Positions 24,126 through 32,832 of a stretch of DNA of 64,000 bases are shown here, piece after piece. Source of the DNA: Paraplanobispora siamensis (GTDB lineage: Bacteria; Actinomycetota; Actinomycetes; Streptosporangiales; Streptosporangiaceae); NCBI RefSeq assembly GCF_016863175.1, contig NZ_BOOJ01000002.1, positions 124,001 to 188,000 of the forward strand, given 5' to 3'. The position numbers and the translations under genes are program-made. Under the pieces are notes generated by a model that worked only from the letters and a program-made list of their open reading frames with translations, was not told the DNA's origin and ran no database searches. The first letter of the stretch is position 1, and each line of letters begins with the position of its first letter.

Positions 24126-25592
24126 ATGGGCCGAGACGTACCTGCAATGGTGTTCAGCCGAGAAGACCGGAAACGCTACCGGGACAAGATCCATATCTGC
24201 CTCGACGTCCTCGCGAGGATGCTCAACGACTCCCGTTTCGACTTCGAGCAACCGAAGGCCGGGCTGGAGATCGAGCTCAACCTGGTGGACGACCGCGGCG
24301 AGCCCGCGATGAAGAACGCCGAGGTGCTGGCCGCCATCGCCGAGCCCGACTGGTCCACCGAGCTGGGCCAGTTCAACGTCGAGATCAACGTCGTGCCCGA
24401 GTCCCTGGAGGGGGACGGCGCCGCGCGGCTGGAGCGGGGCGTCCGGGACCGGCTCAACCGCGCCGAGCAGCGGGCGGGCACGGTCGGCGGGCACACCCTG
24501 CTGGTCGGCACCCTCCCCACGTTGCGGGAGAGCGACCTCAACGAGGGCACGCTGTCGGCCAACCCGCGCTACCACCTGCTCAACGAGCAGATCTTCGCGG
24601 CCCTGGGCGAGGACCTCCACCTGTTCATCGAGGGTGACGAGGTCCTGGACACCTACGCCGACAGCATCGCCCCCGCCTGCTGCACCAGCACCCAGCTCCA
24701 TCTCCAGGTCAGCCCCGAGTCGTTCGCCGCCCACTGGAACGCGGCGCAGACCATCGCGGGCGTGCAGGTGGCGGTGGCGGCCAACTCGCCGTTCTTCTTC
24801 GGCCGGCGTCTGTGGCAGGAGACCAGGATCCCCCTGTTCCAGCAGGCGGTCGACACCCGCACCGTCGAGCTGAAGGCCCAGGGCGTGCGGCCGAGGGTGT
24901 GGTTCGGCGAGCAGTGGATCACCTCGGTCTTCGACCTGTTCGAGGAGAACGTGCGCTACTTCTCCACGCTGCTGCCGCTGTGCGAGGACACCGACCCGAG
25001 GCAGGAACTGGCCAGGGGCACGGCCCCGCAGCTCGACGAGCTGACCCTGCACAACGGGACCATCTACCGGTGGAACCGGCCGGTCTACGCGGTCGTGGAC
25101 GGCGTCCCCCACCTCCGGGTGGAGAACCGGGTGCTGCCCGCGGGCCCGTCGGTGGCCGACATCGCCGCCAACGCCGCCTTCTTCTACGGGCTCATGCGGG
25201 TCCTGCCGTACGCCGACCGCCCGGTGTGGACGCGCATGTCCTTCGCCGCGGCCGAGGACAACCTGAACGCCGCCGCCCGCCACGGGCTGGACGCCCGCCT
25301 CTACTGGCCGGGGCTGGGCGAGGCGCCCGCCCCCGAGCTCGTCCTGCGCCACCTGCTCCCGCTCGCCTACGAGGGGCTGGACCTGTGGGGGGTGGACCCC
25401 GAGCCGCGGGACCGGCTGCTCGGGATCATCGAACGGCGGTGCGTGACGGGCAGGACCGGGGCGCGCTGGCAGACGGACACGGTGGAGGCGCTCGACAAGG
25501 GCGACAGGTACGAGGCGCTGCGCCGGATGACCCTGCTGTACATGGAGCACATGCACGGCAACGAGCCCGTCCACACCTGGCCCACGGCCTGA
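24126..25592 (+). CDS. GCS2-family glutamate-cysteine ligase-like protein
   Basis: A 488-residue member of the carboxylate-amine ligase family GCS2. Catalytic core features are the N-terminal GLEIELNLVD motif (metal- and ATP-binding acidic residues), ELGQFNVEINV, and STQLHLQVSPESFAAHWN. Related actinobacterial proteins make gamma-glutamylcysteine or act on similar amino acids, for example in ergothioneine (EgtA) or unknown pathways. No other ergothioneine or mycothiol gene is nearby. Start ATG at 24126 gives the usual MGRDVPA beginning of this actinobacterial family. It is divergent from the PAS/chemoreceptor pair, with 225 bp between starts. Confidence 0.85.
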   Translation: MGRDVPAMVFSREDRKRYRDKIHICLDVLARMLNDSRFDFEQPKAGLEIELNLVDDRGEPAMKNAEVLAAIAEPDWSTELGQFNVEINVVPESLEGDGAARLERGVRDRLNRAEQRAGTVGGHTLLVGTLPTLRESDLNEGTLSANPRYHLLNEQIFAALGEDLHLFIEGDEVLDTYADSIAPACCTSTQLHLQVSPESFAAHWNAAQTIAGVQVAVAANSPFFFGRRLWQETRIPLFQQAVDTRTVELKAQGVRPRVWFGEQWITSVFDLFEENVRYFSTLLPLCEDTDPRQELARGTAPQLDELTLHNGTIYRWNRPVYAVVDGVPHLRVENRVLPAGPSVADIAANAAFFYGLMRVLPYADRPVWTRMSFAAAEDNLNAAARHGLDARLYWPGLGEAPAPELVLRHLLPLAYEGLDLWGVDPEPRDRLLGIIERRCVTGRTGARWQTDTVEALDKGDRYEALRRMTLLYMEHMHGNEPVHTWPTA

Positions 25593-25720
25593 GCCCGTCA
25601 CCCGCGCGTTCGCCGCGGATACCTCGCCGTGGTTACCCCGGAATCCACCGGAAGGCTGATGTCGCAGGTCCGGGGGCCGCCTAGGCTGATGGCCGGTGAT
25701 CCACCAGGGGGTGATGTCTC

Positions 25721-25984
25721 ATGCGGATGAACGTCCGCGAGATCGGCTGGGCCGCGCGGAGCGCCTGCCGGGGGAGTGATCCGGAGCTGTTCTTCCCGCT
25801 GTCGCCGTCGGCGGAGCAGGAGTCGCGGGCGAAGGCGATCTGCGCCCGCTGCCCGGTGATGGACGACTGCCGCGCCTACGCCGTGCGGGCGGGCGAGCCC
25901 GAGGGGATCTGGGGAGGCCTCACCGTGCAGGAGCGGCGCGGCCTGCGCTTCCCGGCCGGATGGCGTCGCAGGGAGGCGGGATGA
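25721..25984 (+). CDS. WhiB-family iron-sulfur regulator
   Basis: An 87-residue Wbl protein with the four cluster cysteines C16, C41, C44 and C50, the G-I-W-G-G turn at 62-66, and a basic C-terminal tail. These proteins bind [4Fe-4S], work with the principal sigma factor, and respond to redox or developmental signals. It is short and lacks extra domains. AGGGGGTGAT lies 8-17 bases upstream of the ATG. Its stop overlaps the start of the CPBP protease gene as ATGA, so both are made together. Confidence 0.93.
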   Translation: MRMNVREIGWAARSACRGSDPELFFPLSPSAEQESRAKAICARCPVMDDCRAYAVRAGEPEGIWGGLTVQERRGLRFPAGWRRREAG

Positions 25985-26895
25985 GCCGCCTCGCCGCGGC
26001 CGTGCGGGCCCTGCCCAGGGGGGCGGCCCGCCTCGCGGCGGCCGTGCGGACCTCGCCCGGCGGGGCGGCCCTCCTTGCGGCGGTCACGCGGACCTCGCCG
26101 GCGGCGACGGCCGCTTCCGGCACGCCCGCGTCCGGCACCTCCGCCAAGACGCTCGCCGGCGTGGTGGGCGTGATGGTGGCGGCCAACGTGCTCAACAACC
26201 GGATCGCGCCCCGCCTGGCCCCGGCCACCTCGGCCGCGGCGACCGGGGCGATGCTCGCCATGGCCCGCGGGTCCGGGCTCTCCTGGCCGGAGCTGGGCTT
26301 CCGGGACGGCGCGCGCGGCCTGAAGGTCGGCGGGGCGCTGGCCGCCGCCGTCGCCGGCGTGTACGGCGCGGGCATCGCGATCCCCGCCACCCGCCGGTTC
26401 TTCCGCGACGAGCGCGCCCTGGCCCTGTCGTGGCCCCGCGTGCTGGAGGAGGCCCTGGTCCAGGTGCCGTTCGGCACGGTCCTGCTGGAGGAGGTGGGCT
26501 TCCGCGGGGTGCTGTACGGCCTGCTCGCCCGCTCCCACGGGACGCTCACGGCCACCGGCGTCTCCTCGGCCCTGTTCGGCCTCTGGCACATCCTGCCCGC
26601 GATCGACATGAGCAGGGCCAACCCCGCGCTGGCCCATGTGATGGAGATAGAGGAGTGGCCGGAAGAACTGGGCGAGCGGCCCGAAGAACTGGGTGAACGT
26701 CCGGCGGGAGAGCGGGCCATGGAGCCCGCGGAGGTGGCGCGGGTGGTGGCCGGGTCGGTGGTCTTCACGGCGCTGGCCGGGATCCTGTTCTGCGAGCTGC
26801 GCCGCCACAACGGCCTCGTCGCGCCCTCGATGCTCCACATCGCCACCAACTCGCTGGGCTATCTCTTCGCCAAGATCGCTCCGAAGGACCCGTGA
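25981..26895 (+). CDS. CPBP-family intramembrane metalloprotease
   Basis: A 304-residue membrane protein with the motifs of CPBP (Rce1-like) proteases: EEVGFRG near residue 172, SALFGLWHILPA near 197, and SMLHIATN near the C-terminus. It may process membrane substrates. The N-terminus has three near-identical blocks of RLAAAVRxxPxGA type (residues 3-43), and a later loop has a duplicated EELGERP unit, both signs of recent tandem expansion. Its ATG overlaps the WhiB stop. It converges with the UPF0014 gene 27 bp downstream. Confidence 0.85.
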   Translation: MSRLAAAVRALPRGAARLAAAVRTSPGGAALLAAVTRTSPAATAASGTPASGTSAKTLAGVVGVMVAANVLNNRIAPRLAPATSAAATGAMLAMARGSGLSWPELGFRDGARGLKVGGALAAAVAGVYGAGIAIPATRRFFRDERALALSWPRVLEEALVQVPFGTVLLEEVGFRGVLYGLLARSHGTLTATGVSSALFGLWHILPAIDMSRANPALAHVMEIEEWPEELGERPEELGERPAGERAMEPAEVARVVAGSVVFTALAGILFCELRRHNGLVAPSMLHIATNSLGYLFAKIAPKDP

Positions 26896-26922
26896 GGCCC
26901 GCCCCTCCGGGGGGTCGCGACC

Positions 26923-27672
26923 TCAGGAGGGCGGCGCCTCCCCGGTGAGGCGGCCGCGGGCCACCAGCTCCACCGTGACCAGTACGGCCACCGCCTCGGC
27001 GGCCAGCAGCGCGACCAGCACGACCAGCTGCACCACCCCCGCGTGGATCGGGTCGGCCCCGCCCAGCAGCATGCCCACGAAGGCTCCCGGCAGCGTGACC
27101 AGGCCCACGGTCCTGGTCTGGTCGAGGGCGGGGACCAGCGCCTGCGCCGCCGCCGGGCGGCAGATCTCCAGCGCCGCGTCCCGGCCGGAGAAGCCCAGCG
27201 AGAGCGCCGCCTCCACCTCGCCGCGCCGCTGGAGGAGCTCGTCGGCCGCCCGGCGCCCCGCCAGCGCCGTGGCCGTCAGGCACCCTCCCAGCAGGATGCC
27301 GGCGACGGGGATCAGCGCGATGCCCTGCGGCGGGACGGTCCCGGTCCCGGCCAGGAGCAGGAAGATCGGCAGGCTCCCCGCCCCGATGGGGACGGCGGCC
27401 CACCAGGCCGCCCGGCCCGCGATGACCCTGCGTCCCGCGGTCACGCTCGCCACGCCGTACATGACGAGTATGAAGGCGGCCGACGCGAGCGGCCGCTGGG
27501 CCGCCCACACGATGATCAGAGAGACCGCGCCGAGCTGGACGACGGCGCGCAGGCACGCGGTCAGCACGGCCCCGCCGTGCCCGAGGCGGCCGAGCACGGC
27601 GACGGCGGCGCCCGCGAGGGACAGCAGGGCCACGACGACGGCGGTGACCGGGGAGACGGCGATGGTGCTCAC
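26923..27672 (-). CDS. UPF0014/FetB-type ABC transporter permease
   Basis: A 249-residue membrane protein with about seven hydrophobic segments and the family blocks LRAVVQLGAVSLI, SVTAGRRVIAG, TALAGRRAADEL, EAALSLGFSGRDA and TVGLVTLPGAFVGMLLGGADP. E. coli FetB belongs here and exports iron together with the ATPase FetA. No ATPase gene is adjacent, so the partner must be elsewhere or the protein works differently. It is on the same strand as the downstream end of the PIG-L gene with 70 bp between. Confidence 0.85.
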   Translation of the reverse strand: MSTIAVSPVTAVVVALLSLAGAAVAVLGRLGHGGAVLTACLRAVVQLGAVSLIIVWAAQRPLASAAFILVMYGVASVTAGRRVIAGRAAWWAAVPIGAGSLPIFLLLAGTGTVPPQGIALIPVAGILLGGCLTATALAGRRAADELLQRRGEVEAALSLGFSGRDAALEICRPAAAQALVPALDQTRTVGLVTLPGAFVGMLLGGADPIHAGVVQLVVLVALLAAEAVAVLVTVELVARGRLTGEAPPS

Positions 27673-27742
27673 GGGACAAGAGCATCCCCCACCCCGCGGA
27701 CGCGGCCCCGGCCGCCCCGCGTCAGGCGGGACCGGCGATCCC

Positions 27743-28462
27743 TCAGGGAGTGGGGACCCGCTTGAAGGACTCGACGTAGCGGCCGTCGCCGAAGCCCGCG
27801 TTCCTGGCCAGGAAGGAGAAACGGGCGCGCACGTTGTCCTCGAAGCCCTCGAGGTGGCCGACCTGGCTGGCGTGCGCGCGCAGCGCGGCGAGCTTGCGGT
27901 CGAAGGAGTCGGTGACGTCCACGTGGTGGTCGGGGGACTCGCCGCCGTTCAGCCAGACCTCCGGGACCGTCCACGCCTCCAGTCCCTCCTCCAGCAGCAG
28001 GTCGGGGAAGGCGTAGGGGTTGCGGGCGTCGGGATAGACGGCGTCGAGGGCGGCGCCGCCGACCGCGCGGTGGTCGGGGTGGCTGGGGGCGATGAACGCG
28101 TAGTTGCGCTCGGGGGTGTGGGTGATCACCAGGTCGGGACGGACCTGGCGGATGACCCGGGTGATGTCGCGCCGCAGATCCAGGCTCTGCTCCACGACCC
28201 CGTCCCGGTAGCCGAGGAAGCGCAGGTCGTGCACCCCCACGACCTTGGCCGCGGCGGTCTGCTCGGCGCGGCGGAGCCCGGCCATCCCGCCGTTGTCCAG
28301 CTCGCGGTCGAAGCCGCCCGCGTCGCCGTCGGTGACGATGCAGTAGGTCACCTCGACGCCCCGGTCGGTGAACTGCGCGATGGTCCCCGCGGCGGCGAAG
28401 TCGACGTCATCCGGGTGCGCGGTCACCGCGAGCACCCGGGTGATCTCGTTGTCAGACGGCAT
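27743..28462 (-). CDS. PIG-L-family N-acetylglucosamine deacetylase-like protein
   Basis: A 239-residue zinc deacetylase of the LmbE/PIG-L family. AHPDD near residue 15 and the later SHPDHRAVG block supply the metal-binding His/Asp residues. The family includes MshB and BshB of thiol synthesis, mycothiol conjugate amidase and deacetylases of glycan or antibiotic pathways. It is shorter than MshB and Mca and lacks their context, so no pathway is assigned. It is divergent from pcrA, sharing a gap of about 117 bp. Confidence 0.85.
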   Translation of the reverse strand: MPSDNEITRVLAVTAHPDDVDFAAAGTIAQFTDRGVEVTYCIVTDGDAGGFDRELDNGGMAGLRRAEQTAAAKVVGVHDLRFLGYRDGVVEQSLDLRRDITRVIRQVRPDLVITHTPERNYAFIAPSHPDHRAVGGAALDAVYPDARNPYAFPDLLLEEGLEAWTVPEVWLNGGESPDHHVDVTDSFDRKLAALRAHASQVGHLEGFEDNVRARFSFLARNAGFGDGRYVESFKRVPTP

Positions 28463-28579
28463 TCGGGGTCCTTCCGATCTTCACGTTCCCGGCCATCGAT
28501 CACAACCGCGGGAAAGTCCGTTCGATTCCTTCGCCTCACCCGGGCACGGTTGTCGGCGAACCGCCTTAACCTAGGGGAC

Positions 28580-30832
28580 GTGTCGATCCCAGCCGCTTCT
28601 ATGACCCATCCGTTGCTCGACGGACTCAATCCGCAACAGCGCGAGGCCGTCGTGCACCAAGGCAGCCCGCTGCTCATCGTCGCGGGCGCCGGTTCGGGCA
28701 AGACGCGGGTGCTGACCCACCGGGTGGCCTACCTGCTGGCCGAGCGGGGCGCGCACCCGCAGGAGATCCTGGCGATCACCTTCACCAACAAGGCCGCCAA
28801 GGAGATGAAGGAGCGGGTCGAGAAGCTCGTCGGTCCGCGCTCGGCGGCGATGTGGGTGATGACCTTCCACAGCGCGTGCGTGCGGATCCTGCGCCGCGAG
28901 GCCAGGCGGCTGGGCTTCCCCTCCGGGTTCTCCATCTACGACCAGGCCGACTCCCAGCGTCTGATGGCGATGGTCTGCCGCGAGATGGACCTCGACCCCA
29001 AGCGCTATCCGCCGCGCTCCTTCTCCGCGCAGGTCAGCAACTTCAAGAACGAGCTGATCGACTACGAGACCGCCCTGGACCAGGCGTCCACGCACATGGA
29101 GCGCACGCTCGCCGAGGCCTACCGCACCTACCAGCAGCGGCTGACCGAGGCCGGCGCGATGGACTTCGACGACCTGATCATGCTTACGGTCACGCTGCTG
29201 CAGATCTTCCCCGACGTGGCCGAGCACTACCGCCGCCGCTGGCGGCACGTCCTCGTCGACGAGTACCAGGACACCAACCACGCGCAGTACACCCTGATCC
29301 GCGAGCTCGTGGGCACCCCCGAGCTGCGCACCGCCGACGGCGAGCTGGTCAGGGAGGGGTCGGCGGGGATCGCCCCCGCGGAGCTGTGCGTGGTGGGTGA
29401 CGCCGACCAGTCGATCTACGCCTTCCGCGGCGCGACGATCCGCAACATCCTGGAGTTCGAACGCGACTACCCCGAGGCCCGGACGATCCTGCTGGAGCAG
29501 AACTACCGCTCCACCCAGACCATCCTGTCGGCCGCCAACGCGGTGATCTCCCGCAACGAGAGCCGCAAGCCCAAGAACCTCTGGTCCGACCAGGGCGCCG
29601 GTCCGAAGATCGTGGGCTACGTCGCCGACGACGAGCACGACGAGGCCATGTTCGTGGCGCAGGAGGTCGACCGGCTCGCCGACGAGGAGGGCGTGGTCCC
29701 CGGCCAGGTGGCCGTCTTCTACCGCACCAACGCCGCCTCGCGTGTCTTCGAGGAGACCTTCATCCGCACCGGCCTGCCGTACAAGGTCGTGGGCGGCGTG
29801 CGCTTCTACGAGCGCAAGGAGGTCCGCGACCTGCTGGCCTACCTGCGGGTGCTGGCCAACCCCGGCGATGTGGTCTCGCTGCGCCGGATCCTCAACGTGC
29901 CCAAGCGCGGCATCGGCGACCGCGCCGAGGCGATGGTCGAGGCGTTCGCCGCCCGCGAGCGGATCCCGTTCATCGACGCGCTGCGCCGGGCGGACGAGGC
30001 CCCCGGCATGGCCACCCGCTCGGTCAACGCGATCAAGGAGTTCGTCGCGCTCCTGGACGACCTGATCCTCAAGGCCGAGGGCGTGCCCCCGTCGGTGCTG
30101 GCCCAGGAGGTCCTGGTCGGCACCGGTTACCGGGCCGAGCTGGAGAACTCCGGAGACCCCCAGGACGAGAGCCGTCTGGAGAACCTGGACGAGATGATCT
30201 CGGTGGCCTCGGAGTTCGAGGAGGCCAACCCCGAGGGCACGCTCGTGGAGTTCCTGGAGCAGGTCTCGCTGGTGGCCGACGCCGACCAGATCCCGACGAG
30301 TGACGGGGGACAGGGCGTCGTCACGCTGATGACCCTGCACACCGCCAAGGGCCTGGAGTTCCCGGTGGTCTTCCTGACCGGGATGGAGGACGGCGTCTTC
30401 CCGCACATGCGCTCCATGGGCGAGCCGAAGGAGCTGGAGGAGGAGCGCCGCCTGGCCTACGTCGGCATCACCCGGGCCGAGCGCCGCCTCTACGTCTCAC
30501 GGGCGGCGGTCCGCAGCTCGTGGGGGGCGCCGTCCTTCAACCCGGCCTCCCGGTTCGTCGGCGAGATCCCCACCGAGCTGGTCGACTGGCGCACCGACCC
30601 GGGCAAGAACGCCTGGAGCGCCGCCACCGCCCGCCGCGAGCCCTCCCGTACGGCCGCCGCCAGGAAGGGCGGCCGTGCCGTCCCCAACCTGAAGCCGGGC
30701 GACCGCGTCACCCACGACCAGTACGGCCTGGGCACGGTCATCTCGTGCGACGGCGACAAAGCGAAGATCGATTTCGGCAGCGGCGGAGCCAAGACCCTGG
30801 TACTGGCCTACGCCCCCCTGGAGAAGCTCTGA
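28580..30832 (+). CDS. pcrA: ATP-dependent DNA helicase PcrA/UvrD
   Basis: A 750-residue superfamily 1A 3'-5' helicase for repair and replication conflict resolution. In order: NPQQREAV Q motif, Walker A GAGSGKT, TFTNKAAKEMKERV, DEYQDTN Walker B, VVGDADQSIYAFRGA, QNYRSTQTI, LMTLHTAKGLEFPVVF and EERRLAYVGITRAERRLY. The tail is a PcrA-type Tudor-like module (LKPGDRVTHDQYGLGTVI) that contacts RNA polymerase in homologues. GTG at 28580 has AGGGG only two bases before it; ATG at 28601 without a visible site is an equally possible start. A strong bidirectional hairpin follows the stop. Confidence 0.96.
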   Translation: MSIPAASMTHPLLDGLNPQQREAVVHQGSPLLIVAGAGSGKTRVLTHRVAYLLAERGAHPQEILAITFTNKAAKEMKERVEKLVGPRSAAMWVMTFHSACVRILRREARRLGFPSGFSIYDQADSQRLMAMVCREMDLDPKRYPPRSFSAQVSNFKNELIDYETALDQASTHMERTLAEAYRTYQQRLTEAGAMDFDDLIMLTVTLLQIFPDVAEHYRRRWRHVLVDEYQDTNHAQYTLIRELVGTPELRTADGELVREGSAGIAPAELCVVGDADQSIYAFRGATIRNILEFERDYPEARTILLEQNYRSTQTILSAANAVISRNESRKPKNLWSDQGAGPKIVGYVADDEHDEAMFVAQEVDRLADEEGVVPGQVAVFYRTNAASRVFEETFIRTGLPYKVVGGVRFYERKEVRDLLAYLRVLANPGDVVSLRRILNVPKRGIGDRAEAMVEAFAARERIPFIDALRRADEAPGMATRSVNAIKEFVALLDDLILKAEGVPPSVLAQEVLVGTGYRAELENSGDPQDESRLENLDEMISVASEFEEANPEGTLVEFLEQVSLVADADQIPTSDGGQGVVTLMTLHTAKGLEFPVVFLTGMEDGVFPHMRSMGEPKELEEERRLAYVGITRAERRLYVSRAAVRSSWGAPSFNPASRFVGEIPTELVDWRTDPGKNAWSAATARREPSRTAAARKGGRAVPNLKPGDRVTHDQYGLGTVISCDGDKAKIDFGSGGAKTLVLAYAPLEKL

Positions 30833-30874
30833 CCTGAAGAGGGAGCCGGCGAGGGCCGGGCGGACCCGCCGGAC

Positions 30875-30921
30875 GGCGGTCCCGGACGGCCTCCTCGCAG
30901 CTGAGGAGCGCCGGGACCGCC
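30875..30921. terminator. Bidirectional terminator after pcrA
   Basis: GGCGGTCCCGG (30875-30885) pairs with its perfect complement (30911-30921). Inside, CTCCTC (30891-30896) pairs with GAGGAG (30903-30908). It lies between the pcrA stop and the stop of the convergent secreted-protein gene, so it can serve both strands. Confidence 0.75.
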
Positions 30922-30937
30922 GCCGGACGGGATCGGC

Positions 30938-31792
30938 TCAGCGACCGAGCGGGATCGGGATGTTCTCGGTGTCCACTTCCTCGTCGAGATCGCCGGGCCT
31001 GGCGACCTGGTCGGCGGGCGGCGCCTTGACACTGACCTTGGCGCCCCAGCCGCTGTAGCGGGTGTCGGAGGTGAGGGTCATGTCGCCCTTCACCCCGAGG
31101 CCCGCGCCGGCGTAGGAGGTGGTCAGCCGGGCCGGCAGCCGGTTCGCGCCCAGGGCCAGCTTCCAGTTGATCACGACCTTGGCCTGCTTGGCGGACGGCT
31201 TGCCGCCCATCAGCGTCGCCCGGAGCCAGGGCGAGACCTTGTACAGCTCACCGAAGGTGATCTTCCCGGAGTAGGCGCCGGGGCGCTTGACCGCCGCGTG
31301 GGCCAGCAGCGCCCTGAGCGTCGCCGGCTCGGCGGCGTTGACCGGCTGGCTGAGCATGCCGGTGAGCCCCAGCGCGGGCTCGGGGACGCGCAGCCAGGTC
31401 TTGTCCTCCGGCAGGAACTCCCCGAAGAAGCCGCCGGAGATGTAGGAGGCGTTCTTGACGGTGATGACCCGCTCGGGCTTGCTCAGCCCGGCCAGGCCCT
31501 CCGGGGCCTCCTCGTCGTCAACCTCCGGGAAGTTCAGCTTCCCGGTCTGGTCGGAGGCGGCGATGCCGGAACGGCCGAACTGGAGCGTGCCCTTGCGGCG
31601 CGAGATGATCTCGCGCTGGCCGTCCACCTCGCCCTTGGTGACATCGCTGTAGCTCACACCGCGGCCGGCGGCCAGCTGCTTCTTCAGCGCCGAGAGGGGG
31701 TCGGGCGCGGTCTGCGCGGCGGCGGCCGTGGGAACGGTCAGAGCCGCGGCCGCCGCTGCGGTGACGGCCAGACCGGTGACGAAACGCTTCAC
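30938..31792 (-). CDS. Secreted protein, paralogue of the next gene
   Basis: A 284-residue protein with a clear Sec signal peptide (MKRFVTGLAV, hydrophobic Ala-rich core, AAAAQT cleavage region near 26). There is no lipobox cysteine. The mature part is a mostly beta-strand sequence of unknown family, with segments such as ADQVARPGDL and an acidic C-terminal tail (DEEVDTENIP). It shares length, order of blocks (EPATLRALLAHAAVKR, LYKVSPWLR, SDTRYSGWG) with the gene just upstream, showing a tandem duplication. The style recalls LppX/LolA-like lipid-binding folds, but I cannot support that. An 8-bp palindrome sits in its promoter region. Confidence 0.8.
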   Translation of the reverse strand: MKRFVTGLAVTAAAAAALTVPTAAAAQTAPDPLSALKKQLAAGRGVSYSDVTKGEVDGQREIISRRKGTLQFGRSGIAASDQTGKLNFPEVDDEEAPEGLAGLSKPERVITVKNASYISGGFFGEFLPEDKTWLRVPEPALGLTGMLSQPVNAAEPATLRALLAHAAVKRPGAYSGKITFGELYKVSPWLRATLMGGKPSAKQAKVVINWKLALGANRLPARLTTSYAGAGLGVKGDMTLTSDTRYSGWGAKVSVKAPPADQVARPGDLDEEVDTENIPIPLGR

Positions 31793-31852
31793 GTGGATTC
31801 TCCTGGGGTTCCCTCCGCCCCGTAATGGGAGGGGTCCGGGAATTCTGGCCGC

Positions 31853-31870
31853 ACAAGATCACGATCTTGT
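31853..31870. promoter_or_regulatory. Palindrome upstream of a secreted-protein gene
   Basis: ACAAGATCACGATCTTGT is a perfect 8-bp inverted repeat with 2-bp centre, 61-78 bases upstream of the secreted-protein start on the minus strand. The surrounding 31853-31970 is unusually AT-rich for the window. An operator is the likeliest role. A weak terminator of the upstream gene is possible. Confidence 0.5.
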
Positions 31871-31980
31871 CTCAAGCGAGGTGGGATATCGAGAATTAAT
31901 TGTGGATATATCGTGTGTGTACCGTGCAGAAAGCAGCCGACTGTGGAGAACAAGAGCGGCTGTGGAAAAGGAAGCGCGCG

Positions 31981-32832
31981 TCAGCCGATCGGGAGGGTGG
32001 GCGGCGGGGAGAAGTCGCCGCCGACCCGGCCGGCGTCGGCGGTGTCCTCGGGGGGCGGGGGCGAGAGGGTGACGTCCGAGCCCCACGAGGTGTAGCGGGT
32101 GTCGGCGACCGTGGTCGTGGGCGTCTTCCCGGCGGGCTGCCGCCAGGTGGTCGTCAGGCGGCGGACCAGGTTCGAGCGGTCGAGCCAGAGGCGGAACCCG
32201 ACGGGGATCCTGGCGCTCTTGCCCTTGGGCGGCCCGGCGAGCCGGTCGCGGAGCGAGGGGGAGACCTTGTACAGCGTGCGCAGGCTCACCGCGCCCTGCA
32301 GGTAGGTGCCGGAGGCGAGCTTGCGCTTCACCGCGGCGTGGGAGAGCAGGGTGCCCAGGGTCGCGGGCTCGAAGACGTTGACGATCTGCGGGAACGTCGC
32401 GGTCTGCTTGATGTTCGCCGGGCCGATCAGCCCCAGCCAGTGCTTGCCCTCGGGCAGCCACGTCTCGTAGCCCGGCCCGGAGAGATAGGCCTCGTTCGGG
32501 AAGCAGATCACCCGGGTCGACCCGACGTTCTGACCGGTCAGGTTCTCGAACTCCTTGATCGCCCCGCGTCCCGCCTCCGTCCGGCCCGTGGTGTCCGTGG
32601 CGTACACCCCGGAGGCGTCGAACTCCACCTTGCCCCTGCGCCAGATGGTGACGACCGCCTTGCCGTCCTTGTAGACCCGCCCGACGTCGGAGATGCGCAG
32701 TCCCACGTGCTCGGCGAAGTGCCGTTTCAACGCGGTCACCGGCGACGGCGGCGCCTTCGCCGCCTGCGCCGTCCCCACCGGCAGCATCGAGCCGACCAGC
32801 GCCGCCGCGACCAGAGTGGCCCACCGTCTCAT
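31981..32832 (-). CDS. Secreted protein, paralogue of the previous gene
   Basis: A 283-residue protein with a Sec signal peptide (MRRWATLVAA...GTAQAAKA, cleavage near residue 25) and no lipobox. It matches its downstream paralogue in the blocks ALKRHF, GRVYKDGKAVVTIWRRGKVEF, EPATLGTLLSHAAVKRK, LYKVSPSLRDRL and ADTRYTSWGSDVTLSPPPP. Its mature part contains one Cys near the middle (VICFPNEAYLSGPG). Function unknown: two secreted paralogues in a row suggest a cell-wall or surface role. It is transcribed away from the long gap before the B12-binding gene. Confidence 0.8.
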   Translation of the reverse strand: MRRWATLVAAALVGSMLPVGTAQAAKAPPSPVTALKRHFAEHVGLRISDVGRVYKDGKAVVTIWRRGKVEFDASGVYATDTTGRTEAGRGAIKEFENLTGQNVGSTRVICFPNEAYLSGPGYETWLPEGKHWLGLIGPANIKQTATFPQIVNVFEPATLGTLLSHAAVKRKLASGTYLQGAVSLRTLYKVSPSLRDRLAGPPKGKSARIPVGFRLWLDRSNLVRRLTTTWRQPAGKTPTTTVADTRYTSWGSDVTLSPPPPEDTADAGRVGGDFSPPPTLPIG

